Assembly: GCF_900636825.1 (NCBI RefSeq) | Contig: NZ_LR134318.1 | Coordinates: 5,627,501-5,691,500 of the forward strand | Reading direction: 5' to 3' | DNA length: 64,000 nt | DNA from: Pseudomonas fluorescens | Lineage (GTDB): Bacteria; Pseudomonadota; Gammaproteobacteria; Pseudomonadales; Pseudomonadaceae | Shown here: positions 34,277 through 43,027 of the stretch, one piece after another | Layout of the letters: each line of letters starts with the position of its first letter | How positions within the stretch are numbered: position 1 is the first letter of the stretch | The notes under the pieces: model-generated | Database searches by the model: none | Seen by the model: the letters and a program-made list of their open reading frames with translations, nothing else | Told to the model about the DNA's origin: nothing | Position numbers and translations under genes: made by a program

Positions 34277-36001
34277 TCAATGACCGGGCGCGGTTTGCCG
34301 CCAGGCCTGGGAACGGCGCAGCAAGCCGCGCGAAGCCCAGGCCAGCAGCAGCGACACGCCGGCTGAAGTGAACAGAATCAGGGTCGACATCGCTGCCGCA
34401 CCGCCGACGTTGCCGGCGTCATCCATGTTCAACACCGCCACCGCCGCGAGGATGGTGTCGGGGCTGTAGAGGAAGATCGCTGCGGAAACCGTGGTCATCG
34501 CCGATACGAACAGATAGCGCACAATGTCCAGCAACGCTGGCAGGCAGATCGGTACGGTGACGCGCAGGTAGTGGCGGTACAGCGGCGCTTTGAGCGACAG
34601 CGCGGCGGCTTCGAACTCGGCGTCGAGCTGGCGCAGCGCGGTGGTCGCGGTCATTTGTGCGGTGGTCAGATAGTGCGCAATGGTGCAGACGATCAGCAGC
34701 GTCATCGTCCCGTAAAGTACGTGCAGCGGGTTGCCGGTGAGGTTGAAGAAGAAAACGTAACCCAGACCAAGCACCAGCCCCGGCACCGCCATCGGCACGA
34801 AACTGAGCATGCGTAACGCCAGGTTGAGCCCATGCTGAGTGCGGGTTTTCTCCATCAGATAAGCGCCGGTGAAAATCAGCACGCTGCCGATCAGCGCTGT
34901 CCCCAAGGCCATTTTCAAACTGTTGCTGTAAGCGAGCCAGCCACCGCCAGCGGTTTCGTTGAACTGATAATGGTTGAGCGACAGCGACAGGTTGTATGGC
35001 CAGAACTTCACCAGCGACGAGAACACCGCCATGCCGAATACCAGCAGCAACGCGGCGCAGATCAGCAAAACAATCGCTAGATAACCAGCGTCGCGCCATT
35101 TCGATGGCTGCGGCTGGAACACCTGCGCCCGTCCGCTCATCGAGTCGCCGTGGCGACGACGCAGCCAGGCATCGACGCCGAAACTGAACAGCGCCGGCAG
35201 CAACAGCACCATGCCGATCAACGCGCCGCGCCCGAATTGCTGCTGGCCGACCACAGCTTTGTAGGCCTCCAGCGCCAGCACCTGGTAGTCGCCACCGACC
35301 ACCACCGGTACACCGAAATCAGTGATGGTCAAGGTGAACACCAGACAGAACGCGGCGAACACTGCCTGGCGAGTCGCCGGCCAAGTGATGCTGCGAAACG
35401 CCTTGGCCGGGCTGGCGCCCATGCTCGACGCCGCATCGAACAACCGCGCATCGGCCAGCGATAACGCCGAGAGCAGAATCATCAGCGCATGCGGAAAGGT
35501 GTAAATCACCTCACCGAGCACAATTCCCCAGAAACCGTAGATGTTGTCCGAGAGAAATCCACGCAGCATGCCTTGGTTGCCGAACAGATAGACCAGCGCA
35601 ATCCCCGGCAGCATCGACGGCGCCATCAGCGGCAGCAGGGAAATCCCGCGCCAGATGCCCTTCGCCGGAATCAGCGTACGTTGCAGGGCGTAGGCAAACA
35701 GGTAAGCGAGCGGTACGACGATGGCGGCGACGCTGAGGGAAACCTTCAAACTGTTGCCGAGCAACCAGTGGAAATTAGCGCTGGTCACCAGCTCTTTCGC
35801 CGCGAGCCAGCCGCCGCCCTGCCCCGCGTCGTCGCTGAAGCCGCGCCAGAAAATCGCCAGCAATGGCAAGAACACCGCGAGGCCGAGCAACAACAGCAGA
35901 ACGATTTTGCCGCCGACCACGAACAAGCGATCGCCGATCTCGGCACGGGAAGTCTGCCGTAGCTGCTTGTCCGGCAGCGGCAAGGCGATCCCGGCGCTCA
36001 T
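34277..36001 (-). CDS. 2-aminoethylphosphonate ABC transporter, fused permease
   Basis: This 574-residue inner-membrane protein has two concatenated binding-protein-dependent permease domains and about twelve helices, as in FbpB-type iron permeases. The first EAA-like loop lies near SSMGASPAKAFRSITWP, and a second lies near residue 485 (LKAPLYRHYLRVTVP). It corresponds to the PhnU2 family. The start overlaps the ATPase stop by one base (TGATG). Confidence 0.85.
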   Translation of the reverse strand: MSAGIALPLPDKQLRQTSRAEIGDRLFVVGGKIVLLLLLGLAVFLPLLAIFWRGFSDDAGQGGGWLAAKELVTSANFHWLLGNSLKVSLSVAAIVVPLAYLFAYALQRTLIPAKGIWRGISLLPLMAPSMLPGIALVYLFGNQGMLRGFLSDNIYGFWGIVLGEVIYTFPHALMILLSALSLADARLFDAASSMGASPAKAFRSITWPATRQAVFAAFCLVFTLTITDFGVPVVVGGDYQVLALEAYKAVVGQQQFGRGALIGMVLLLPALFSFGVDAWLRRRHGDSMSGRAQVFQPQPSKWRDAGYLAIVLLICAALLLVFGMAVFSSLVKFWPYNLSLSLNHYQFNETAGGGWLAYSNSLKMALGTALIGSVLIFTGAYLMEKTRTQHGLNLALRMLSFVPMAVPGLVLGLGYVFFFNLTGNPLHVLYGTMTLLIVCTIAHYLTTAQMTATTALRQLDAEFEAAALSLKAPLYRHYLRVTVPICLPALLDIVRYLFVSAMTTVSAAIFLYSPDTILAAVAVLNMDDAGNVGGAAAMSTLILFTSAGVSLLLAWASRGLLRRSQAWRQTAPGH

Positions 36002-37077
36002 CAGGCGAACACCTGCAGGCTGCGCGGCGGCAAGGCGACCATGATCTGCTGCGCGCCAAGGCGTGGCATGGCTTCCGGGGCGAGCTCGGCGAGCAGCGCA
36101 TGGCCAGGCAGTTGATCGAGTTCAAAGCTCATGCGGCAGCGGTTGCCGAGAAAGGTGATTTCGCGAACCCTGGCCGGAAACAGGTTTTCTTCGTGCACCA
36201 GCGGATTGACGTTGATCGCCTCGGGACGACAGAACAGGCGACCCGACGCGCTCTGCACGCTGCCATCGGCCAGGCGCAGATTGATCCCTCCAACCTGGGC
36301 GTGGCTGTCACTGCTGCGCTGAAACGGCAGCCAGTTGCCCTGCCCGACAAACTCGGCGACAAACGGCGTCGCCGGGCGGTTGTAGATTTCCTGCGGCGTG
36401 GCGTATTGCTCGACGCGACCGTTATTCATCACCGCAATGCGATCCGCCATCAGCATGGCTTCGTCCTGATTGTGCGTAACCATCAGCGTGGTGATGCCGA
36501 GGTTGCGTTGCAGCTGACGCAGCTCGGTGCACAAATGCTCACGCACCCGAGCGTCGAGGGCTGACATCGGTTCATCCAGCAACAGCAGAGACGGGGCCGG
36601 CGCCAGAGCCCGCGCCAGTGCCACCCGCTGTTGTTGCCCGCCGGACAATTGGCCGGGGTACTTTTTCTCACTGCCAATAAGGCCGACCAGTTCCAGCATC
36701 TGACGAACACGACGGCGCACTTCGTCGCGACCACTGCCGGCGAGGCCGTAGGCAATGTTCGCTTCGACGGTCAGATTGGGGAACAGCGCGTAGGACTGGA
36801 ATAAAATCCCGTAGTCGCGGGCCTGCGGCGCGAGGTGCGAGACGTCGCGATCGCCGAGGTACAACTCGCCGCTATCCTGTTTTTCCAGCCCGGCGATGCA
36901 GCGCAGCAGCGTGGTCTTGCCACAGCCCGACGGGCCGAGCAGGCAGACCAGCTCACCGGCGGCGACATCGAGGGAGACGTTATCCAGCGCAGTAAACGCA
37001 CCGAAGCGTTTCTGCATGCCGCGCACTTTCATCGGCGCGCCGGGATTGGTCAGGGCAGTTGCGATGGCAGGATTCAT
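36001..37077 (-). CDS. 2-aminoethylphosphonate ABC transporter, ATP-binding protein
   Basis: This 358-residue ABC ATPase has Walker A GPSGCGKTT (about residue 50), the signature LSGGQQQRVALARA, Walker B LLLLDEPMSALD, and the switch His (VTHNQDEA). A TOBE-type regulatory domain follows after about residue 270. It is first in the transporter operon. The leader carries a hairpin that encloses its ribosome binding site. Architecture alone would also fit iron or polyamine importers; context favours phosphonate. Confidence 0.83.
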   Translation of the reverse strand: MNPAIATALTNPGAPMKVRGMQKRFGAFTALDNVSLDVAAGELVCLLGPSGCGKTTLLRCIAGLEKQDSGELYLGDRDVSHLAPQARDYGILFQSYALFPNLTVEANIAYGLAGSGRDEVRRRVRQMLELVGLIGSEKKYPGQLSGGQQQRVALARALAPAPSLLLLDEPMSALDARVREHLCTELRQLQRNLGITTLMVTHNQDEAMLMADRIAVMNNGRVEQYATPQEIYNRPATPFVAEFVGQGNWLPFQRSSDSHAQVGGINLRLADGSVQSASGRLFCRPEAINVNPLVHEENLFPARVREITFLGNRCRMSFELDQLPGHALLAELAPEAMPRLGAQQIMVALPPRSLQVFA

Positions 37078-37084
37078 GGAAAGA

Positions 37085-37103
37085 CCTCATCAAACGGATG
37101 AGG
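37085..37103 (-). promoter_or_regulatory. Leader hairpin enclosing the ABC operon ribosome binding site
   Basis: Seven-base perfect arms, CCTCATC and GATGAGG, with a five-base loop, lie eight bases before the ATPase start codon. On the transcript the GATGAGG arm nearest the start holds the only Shine-Dalgarno-like GAGG. Folding would hide it, suggesting translational control, though a DNA-binding site is also possible. Confidence 0.45.
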
Positions 37104-37183
37104 CCAATCCTAGAGTTGTAATGCGTCCGTCATGTGGCAGCGAGGCAAAAACCGCTGATAGTGGTATTCGGGGATTTGGGTTC

Positions 37184-37272
37184 AAGATCAAAAGATCGCA
37201 GCCTTCGGCAGCTCCTACATTAGTAATGCGTTCCCACTGTAGGAGCTGCCGAAGGCTGCGATCTTTTGATCT
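37184..37272. repeat. REPIN (GTAGGAGCTGCCGAAGGCTGCGATC family)
   Basis: Perfectly matched arms AAGATCAAAAGATCGCAGCC and GGCTGCGATCTTTTGATCTT continue into GCAGCTCCTAC/GTAGGAGCTGC. It abuts the LysR stop codon and separates the regulator from the transporter operon. Confidence 0.92.
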
Positions 37273-38142
37273 TCAGGCGGGAGACATCTCTTGGGCCAAG
37301 CCAAGAAACGCCGCCGGCAACCGCGCGCCCTTCCTTTCCTTGAGGCAATACAGATACTCCGGAATCTGCGGTGCATTTTCGATGGTCAGTACGCGCAATT
37401 GCGGATCGTGCGGCACTTCCTGGCGCGCAATTATGCTGATGCCGATATTGCGCAGCACCGCCTCGCGAATCGACTCGCGGCTGCCGATCTCCAGCAACGG
37501 CCCGAAACTCACACCCGCGCTGGCGAGCAGTTCTTCAGTCAGCCGGCGCGTGGTCGAGCCCGACTCGCGCATCAACAAGGTGTGCCCGGCCAGCGCCGCC
37601 AACGCCACATGCTCCTGCGCTGCCAGTGGATGATTGCGATGCACCGCCAGTACCAGCGGATCCGTGCCCAGCACACGCCGAATCAAACGCGCGTCATCGA
37701 GCAACTGTGACGAAGCGGCGACATCAACGCGGTAGTCCTCCAGCGCTTCCAGCACCTGCTGCGAGTTGCCGATTTCTACTGACACTTCCACTTGCGGCAA
37801 ACGCTCGCGGAAGGTCTTCACCAGATCGAGAATGTAATACGGCGCCGTCGCTGCGATGCGCAACGTGCCCTGCACCTGACCGCTGTTGCGCAGGAAAAAC
37901 TCGATATCGGCTTCCTGCTGCAATAGCGTTTTGACCATCGGCAGCAACCGCGCGCCTTCATCGCTGACACTCAGACGCCGCCCGCCACGGTAGAACAACT
38001 CCACCGAATACTGGCTTTCCAGATTGCGGATCTGTGTGGTCACGGTCGGTTGGCTGAGGCCGAGTTTTTTCGCCGCCAGCGTGATGCTGCCCAAGCGGGC
38101 GACCATGTAAAACGCTTTCAGCTCGGCACTCAGCACAGCCAA
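37273..38142 (-). CDS. LysR-family regulator of aminoethylphosphonate genes
   Basis: This 289-residue LysR-type regulator has an N-terminal winged helix-turn-helix (about residues 5-63, with AAKKLGLSQPTVTTQIRNLE) and a periplasmic-binding-like effector domain. It fits the LysR group associated with 2-aminoethylphosphonate catabolism. Unusually, it reads in the same direction as its presumed targets. Its start is only eight bases from the cadA stop, leaving no room for its own promoter outside cadA. Confidence 0.82.
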   Translation of the reverse strand: MAVLSAELKAFYMVARLGSITLAAKKLGLSQPTVTTQIRNLESQYSVELFYRGGRRLSVSDEGARLLPMVKTLLQQEADIEFFLRNSGQVQGTLRIAATAPYYILDLVKTFRERLPQVEVSVEIGNSQQVLEALEDYRVDVAASSQLLDDARLIRRVLGTDPLVLAVHRNHPLAAQEHVALAALAGHTLLMRESGSTTRRLTEELLASAGVSFGPLLEIGSRESIREAVLRNIGISIIARQEVPHDPQLRVLTIENAPQIPEYLYCLKERKGARLPAAFLGLAQEMSPA

Positions 38143-38150
38143 TCCTCAGG

Positions 38151-40457
38151 TTATTTGCGCAGCAGGCGCAAACCGTTGAACACCACCAGCAGGCTCACGC
38201 CCATGTCGGCAAACACCGCCATCCACATGGTGGCGAGCCCGGCGAAGGTTACCGCAAGAAAGATCGCCTTGATCACCAGCGCCAGCGCAATGTTTTGTTT
38301 CAGGATGCTCGCGGTATTGCGCGACAGACTGATGAATGCCGGGATCTTGCGCAGATCATCGTCCATCAAGGCGACATCGGCGGTTTCGATTGCCGTATCA
38401 GTGCCCGCGGCAGCCATCGCAAAGCCGATCTCGGCACGGGCCAATGCCGGCGCGTCGTTGATGCCGTCGCCGACCATACCTACCCGGTGGCCCTGCTTGT
38501 ACAAATCTTCAATGGCTTGCAGCTTGTCGGTCGGCAGCAAATCGCCGCGCGCCTCGTCGATGCCGACCTGCGCCGCAATCGCCTGCGCAGTGTGAACGTT
38601 GTCGCCGGTCAGCATCAGGGTTTTCACCCCGAGTTCATGCAACTGACGAATCGCCTCGCGACTGGTCTCCTTGACCGTGTCAGCGACGGCGAACAGCGCC
38701 AGTGGGCCTGAGCTGTCGAGCAACAGCACCACGGATTTGCCCTGTTTCTCCAGGGCGAACAGCTTCTCTTCCAGTTGCGGCGAGCAAAGGCCCAATTCTT
38801 CAACCAGACGATGGTTGCCCAAGTGATAAGTCTGGCCGTTGATGTCGCCTTTGACTCCACGGCCGCTGAGCGCGGCGAAGTTATCCACACTGAACGCGGC
38901 GAAGTTTTTGTCCACAGCAGCGTTGGCGATGGCCAGCGACACCGGGTGATCAGAGCGTCCGGCCAACGCAGCGGCGATGGCCGGTGCCGTGGCATCGGCA
39001 GTCGGCTCGAGCGACAGGTAATCGGTCTGCACCGGTTTGCCGTGGGTGATCGTGCCGGTTTTATCCAGCGCCAGATAATCGAGCTTGAAACCGCCTTCCA
39101 GGTACACGCCGCCCTTGACCAGAATGCCTTTGCGCGCCGCCGCCGCGAGGCCGCTGACGATGGTCACCGGGGTGGAAATCACCAATGCACATGGGCAGGC
39201 GACCACCAGCAGCACCAGCGCGCGGTAGATCCAGTCGAACCAAGCGGCGCCCATGAACAACGGTGGAATGATCGCCACAGCCAAGGCAAAGACAAACACC
39301 ACAGGCGTGTAGATTTTCGAGAATTGATCGACGAAGCGCTGGGTCGGCGCTCGTGCACCCTGGGCCTGTTCGACGGCGTGAATGATCCGCGCCAGAGTCG
39401 AGTTGTTGGCCGCTGCGGTCACCGTGTATTCCAGCGAACCAGCCTGATTGATGGTGCCGGCGAAAACCTTGTCACCAATGGTTTTTTCAATCGGCAGACT
39501 TTCGCCGGTGATCGGTGCCTGGTCGATGGTCGAGCTGCCGCTGACCACGCTGCCGTCCAGCGCAATGCGCTCGCCGGGTTTCACCCGCACGCGGGCGCCG
39601 AGTTCGACGCTTTTCACCTCTTGTTCGCGCCAGTTGCCATCGGCCTGCAACACCGTGGCCTGCTCGGGGGTCATCTGCATCAAGCCGCTGATTGCATTGC
39701 GCGCGCGATCCAGCGAGCGCGCTTCGATCAGTTCGGCGACGGTGAACAGGAACATCACCATCGCCGCTTCCGGCCACTGGCCGATGAGGACGGCACCGGT
39801 CACGGCGATGCTCATCAGCGCATTGATGTTGAGGTTGAGGTTCTTCAGGGCGATCCAGCCCTTTTTATAAGTGCTCAGGCCGCCGCTGAGGATCGACACC
39901 AGGGCAACGATTGCCACCACCCAGTCCGGCGCGGCGCTGGTGAAGTGGATGACTTCGGCGGCCAATGCAGTCAGGCCAGACAGCGCCAGCGGCCACCAGT
40001 GTTTCTTCACCGGCGGAGCATCTGGCGCTTCGGCGCCCGCCTCCAGCGGTTCGGCACGCATGCCAAGAGATTTGATCGCTGCGGTGATTGGCTCGGTGCC
40101 CGGCAGGTTATGGGTGACGCCGAGTACGCGGTTGATCAGGTTGAATTCCAGTTGCTGCACGCCGGCCATTTTGCCGAGCTTGTTCTGGATCAACGTCTGC
40201 TCGGTCGGGCAATCCATCGCCTCGATGCGGAAAGTGCTCAGTCGCGCATCGGCGCTGGTCGTTTCGCTCAACTGCACCAAGGCAGGTGCGGCGGCTTTCG
40301 ACGAGCAACAGGAATCTTCGTGCGAATGAACCGGGGCCGGCGCAGCTTTCGAGGCGCAGCAGGAATCGCCGCCGTGCTCATGTTTGTGCACTGGCTGCAA
40401 TTTATGACCGTGATCGTGCCCGTCGCCGGGCTTGTGGGTGTGCAGGGAATCGCTCAT
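38151..40457 (-). CDS. cadA: Cd2+/Zn2+/Pb2+-exporting P-type ATPase CadA
   Basis: This 768-residue P1B ATPase exports soft divalent metals from the cytoplasm. The N-terminus (1-60) is rich in His and contains two near-identical blocks (Asp-Ser-Cys-Cys-x-Ser-Lys-Ala). A metal-binding domain with MDCPTE (Cys83) follows. The transmembrane metal motif CPC (VACPCALVIS), phosphorylation motif DKTGT and hinge GDGINDAPAL are all present. CPC with MDCPTE indicates Zn/Cd/Pb rather than copper. It is divergent from cadR. Confidence 0.95.
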   Translation of the reverse strand: MSDSLHTHKPGDGHDHGHKLQPVHKHEHGGDSCCASKAAPAPVHSHEDSCCSSKAAAPALVQLSETTSADARLSTFRIEAMDCPTEQTLIQNKLGKMAGVQQLEFNLINRVLGVTHNLPGTEPITAAIKSLGMRAEPLEAGAEAPDAPPVKKHWWPLALSGLTALAAEVIHFTSAAPDWVVAIVALVSILSGGLSTYKKGWIALKNLNLNINALMSIAVTGAVLIGQWPEAAMVMFLFTVAELIEARSLDRARNAISGLMQMTPEQATVLQADGNWREQEVKSVELGARVRVKPGERIALDGSVVSGSSTIDQAPITGESLPIEKTIGDKVFAGTINQAGSLEYTVTAAANNSTLARIIHAVEQAQGARAPTQRFVDQFSKIYTPVVFVFALAVAIIPPLFMGAAWFDWIYRALVLLVVACPCALVISTPVTIVSGLAAAARKGILVKGGVYLEGGFKLDYLALDKTGTITHGKPVQTDYLSLEPTADATAPAIAAALAGRSDHPVSLAIANAAVDKNFAAFSVDNFAALSGRGVKGDINGQTYHLGNHRLVEELGLCSPQLEEKLFALEKQGKSVVLLLDSSGPLALFAVADTVKETSREAIRQLHELGVKTLMLTGDNVHTAQAIAAQVGIDEARGDLLPTDKLQAIEDLYKQGHRVGMVGDGINDAPALARAEIGFAMAAAGTDTAIETADVALMDDDLRKIPAFISLSRNTASILKQNIALALVIKAIFLAVTFAGLATMWMAVFADMGVSLLVVFNGLRLLRK

Positions 40458-40493
40458 TGGGTGCGTCCATGAAGGTGCCTGTTGCCAAGTAAA

Positions 40494-40516
40494 GACCCTG
40501 TAGCCACTATAGGGTC
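40494..40516. promoter_or_regulatory. CadR operator
   Basis: GACCCT and AGGGTC ends bracket the near-palindrome GACCCTGTAGCCACTATAGGGTC in the 84-base cadA-cadR gap. Its form and spacing match MerR/CadR operators, which lie in an over-long promoter spacer and are twisted into activity by metal-bound regulator. Confidence 0.85.
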
Positions 40517-40541
40517 AAGCACCCTTTTGGAGATTGCCGCG

Positions 40542-40991
40542 ATGAAAATTGGAGAATTGGCGAAGCTCACCGACTGCGCGGTGGAAACCATCCGTTACTA
40601 CGAGCGCGAAAACCTGCTACCGGAACCGGCGCGCAGCGACGGCAACTATCGCGTCTACACCCAGGCCCACGCTGAGCGCCTGACCTTCATCCGCAACTGC
40701 CGCACACTCGACATGACCCTTGAAGAAATTCGCAGCCTGCTCGCCCTGCGCGACAGTCCGCAGGATCAATGCGAGAGCGTCAATGCGCTGATCGACGAGC
40801 ATATCCAGCATGTGAAGGCGCGGATTGACGGGTTGCTGGCTTTGCAGACACAACTGCTCGACCTGCGCCAACGCTGTGGCGAAGGCCCGGATGCTGAACA
40901 GTGCGGGATTTTGCAGCGGCTGGAAGTGAGTGGCGGCGTTGTTGCGACCGAAGTCGAACACTCCCATGTGGGCCGTAGCCACGGCCACTGA
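40542..40991 (+). CDS. cadR: MerR-family cadmium-responsive regulator CadR
   Basis: This 149-residue MerR protein has an N-terminal DNA-binding domain (MKIGELAKLTDCAVETIRYYERE), a dimer helix, and the metal-binding cysteines Cys77, Cys112 and Cys121. A His-rich tail (HSHVGRSHGH) is typical of Pseudomonas CadR. The start at 40542 opens this conserved N-terminus; the frame upstream has no coding character. It activates cadA from the adjoining operator. Confidence 0.93.
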   Translation: MKIGELAKLTDCAVETIRYYERENLLPEPARSDGNYRVYTQAHAERLTFIRNCRTLDMTLEEIRSLLALRDSPQDQCESVNALIDEHIQHVKARIDGLLALQTQLLDLRQRCGEGPDAEQCGILQRLEVSGGVVATEVEHSHVGRSHGH

Positions 40992-41009
40992 GCCCTGCAC
41001 AAAACCAAA

Positions 41010-41090
41010 TGTAGGAGCTGCCGAAGGCTGCGATCTTTTGATCTTGCTGTTTATAAGATCAAAAGATCGCAGCCTTCGGCAGCTCCTACA
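41010..41090. repeat. REPIN (GTAGGAGCTGCCGAAGGCTGCGATC family)
   Basis: Perfect inverted arms GTAGGAGCTGCCGAAGGCTG and CAGCCTTCGGCAGCTCCTAC, extended by GATCTTTTGATCTT and its complement, lie between the convergent cadR and thyA genes. Confidence 0.93.
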
Positions 41091-41110
41091 AAGGGCATTG
41101 CGTAAAGCTT

Positions 41111-42082
41111 TTAGACCGCCATTGGCGCGGTCATTGGCGGGTGATGCTCGTAGCCTTCCAGCGAAAAATCGCTCGGTTCGACCAGTTCCAGCCACTCCGG
41201 CTGATACACGCCAGTCTTGGCAAACTCCGGCACGCGCTCGGAGATCTTCAGTTTTGGCATGGCAAACGGCTCGCGCTTGAGCTGCTCGTTGAGCATGTCC
41301 AGGTGGTTTTCGTAGACGTGCGCATCACCGATGAAATAGGTGAACCAGCGCGGCGTGTAGCCGGTCAGGCGACCGATCAGGCTCAGCAGCGCGGCGCCTT
41401 CGGTGAGGTTGAACGGCGTGCCCAGACCCAGATCATTGGAGCGGATGTACAGGGTCAGCGAGATTTCCTTCGTCTCGACATTCGGGTGGAACTGATACAG
41501 CAGATGGCACGGCGGCAGAGCCATTTCATCGAGCTGAGCAACGTTCCAGCCGTGGAACAGGATGCGCCGGCTGCCCGGATCCTTGATGATCGTGTCGACA
41601 CACTGGCGCACCTGGTCGATGGCTTTGTACAACACCACGTAGGCCTGGCCGTCTTCTTCCCCCTGCGCGATCTGCTTGTAGCCATTGCTCAAGGTCTGTT
41701 CGATGGCGGCGGTGTTGCTTAGCGGGATCTGCTTGTACGCCGGCCACTTGCGCCACTGCACGCCGTAGATCTCGCCGAGGTCATCGTCGCCCTGACGGAA
41801 CGGGTTGGCCAGCCACTGCGCGTTTTCGTTGGCGTTCTGGTCCCAGACCTTGCAGCCCAGCGCGCGGAATTCAGCGGCGTTGTTCACGCCACGCAGAAAA
41901 CCGCACATCTCGCCGATGGCCGATTTGAAGGCCATCTTGCGTGTGGTGATCGCCGGGAAGCCTTCCTGCAGATCGAAGCGCAGCATCGCCCCCGGAAAAC
42001 TGATGGTGTTGATGCCGGTGCGGTTGGCCTGTTTGGTGCCGTTCTGAATGACGTGCGAGACCAGTTCGAGATATTGCTTCAT
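41111..42082 (-). CDS. thyA: Thymidylate synthase (long form)
   Basis: ThyA methylates dUMP to dTMP using methylenetetrahydrofolate, producing the dihydrofolate recycled by FolA. The catalytic Cys lies in LPPCHLLYQF near residue 193, and the folate/nucleotide motifs (GEIYGVQWR; LTLYIRSNDLGLGTPFN) are clear. At 323 residues it is about 60 longer than the E. coli enzyme, with the extra length mainly between residues 88 and 160. It is probably cotranscribed with lgt, 50 bases upstream. Confidence 0.95.
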   Translation of the reverse strand: MKQYLELVSHVIQNGTKQANRTGINTISFPGAMLRFDLQEGFPAITTRKMAFKSAIGEMCGFLRGVNNAAEFRALGCKVWDQNANENAQWLANPFRQGDDDLGEIYGVQWRKWPAYKQIPLSNTAAIEQTLSNGYKQIAQGEEDGQAYVVLYKAIDQVRQCVDTIIKDPGSRRILFHGWNVAQLDEMALPPCHLLYQFHPNVETKEISLTLYIRSNDLGLGTPFNLTEGAALLSLIGRLTGYTPRWFTYFIGDAHVYENHLDMLNEQLKREPFAMPKLKISERVPEFAKTGVYQPEWLELVEPSDFSLEGYEHHPPMTAPMAV

Positions 42083-42132
42083 GAGTTACCTGTGTCCTTG
42101 GAGCCCCGGCGTCGCGCGCCGGGGTTCGTAGT

Positions 42133-42948
42133 TTAAGCCGTCGGCGCGAGCGGCGCTGCCGGGGCGCGACGATAGGCCAGCCAGATCAGCAACAGCCCGC
42201 CGACGATCATCGGCACGCAGAGTACCTGGCCCATGGTCAGCCAGTTCCACGCCAAATAGCCGAGCTGCGCATCCGGGACGCGGACGAACTCGACGATGAA
42301 ACGGAAGATGCCATAGAACAGCGCAAACATGCCGGAGACCGCCATGGTCGGGCGCGGCTTGCGCGAGAAAATCCACAGGATCAGGAACAGCGCGACGCCT
42401 TCGAGGGCGAATTGATACAGCTGCGACGGGTGACGCGGCAGTTGCGCCGGATCGCTGAACGGCGGAAACACCATCGCCCACGGCACGTCGGTGGCTTTGC
42501 CCCACAACTCGGCGTTGATGAAGTTGCCGATGCGTCCGGCGCCCAGACCGATCGGCACCATCGGCGCGACGAAGTCCATCAACTGGAAGAACGACTTGCC
42601 ATTGCGCTTGCCGAACCACAAGGCCGCCAGCATGACGCCAATGAACCCGCCGTGGAACGACATGCCGCCCTTCCACACTTCGAAAATCAGCGTCGGGTTG
42701 GCCAGGTAGGCGCTCAGGTCGTAGAACAGCACGTAACCGAGCCGTCCGCCGACGATCACCCCCATCGACAGCCAGAACACCAGATCGGAGAGTTTCTCCT
42801 TGGTCCAGGTCGGGTCGAAACGGTTGAGCCGGCGCGACGCCAGCAGCCACGCACCGCCGATGCCGATCAGGTACATCAGACCGTACCAATGGATTTTCAG
42901 CGGACCGATGGCCAGGGCCACCGGGTCGATCTGCGGGTAAGGCAGCAT
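42133..42948 (-). CDS. lgt: Prolipoprotein diacylglyceryl transferase
   Basis: Lgt transfers diacylglycerol from phosphatidylglycerol to the lipobox Cys of prolipoproteins at the inner membrane. This 271-residue multi-pass protein shows the signature GRIGNFINAELWGK near residue 140, plus HGGFIG and RHPSQLYQ. Length and topology are standard. The usual Pseudomonas lgt-thyA order is kept. Confidence 0.97.
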   Translation of the reverse strand: MLPYPQIDPVALAIGPLKIHWYGLMYLIGIGGAWLLASRRLNRFDPTWTKEKLSDLVFWLSMGVIVGGRLGYVLFYDLSAYLANPTLIFEVWKGGMSFHGGFIGVMLAALWFGKRNGKSFFQLMDFVAPMVPIGLGAGRIGNFINAELWGKATDVPWAMVFPPFSDPAQLPRHPSQLYQFALEGVALFLILWIFSRKPRPTMAVSGMFALFYGIFRFIVEFVRVPDAQLGYLAWNWLTMGQVLCVPMIVGGLLLIWLAYRRAPAAPLAPTA

Positions 42949-43027
42949 TGCGACTCCTCGTTAGAGTTGAAACCAAAATTCCCGGGCGACGCTGCCACCT
43001 CAGGATTAAGCCAGGATTGCGACGCGG

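Noticed and set aside
38775..40472. A long plus-strand open frame opposite cadA
   Set aside because: It is an antisense shadow of a high-GC gene with no recognisable protein features; cadA has all expected motifs.
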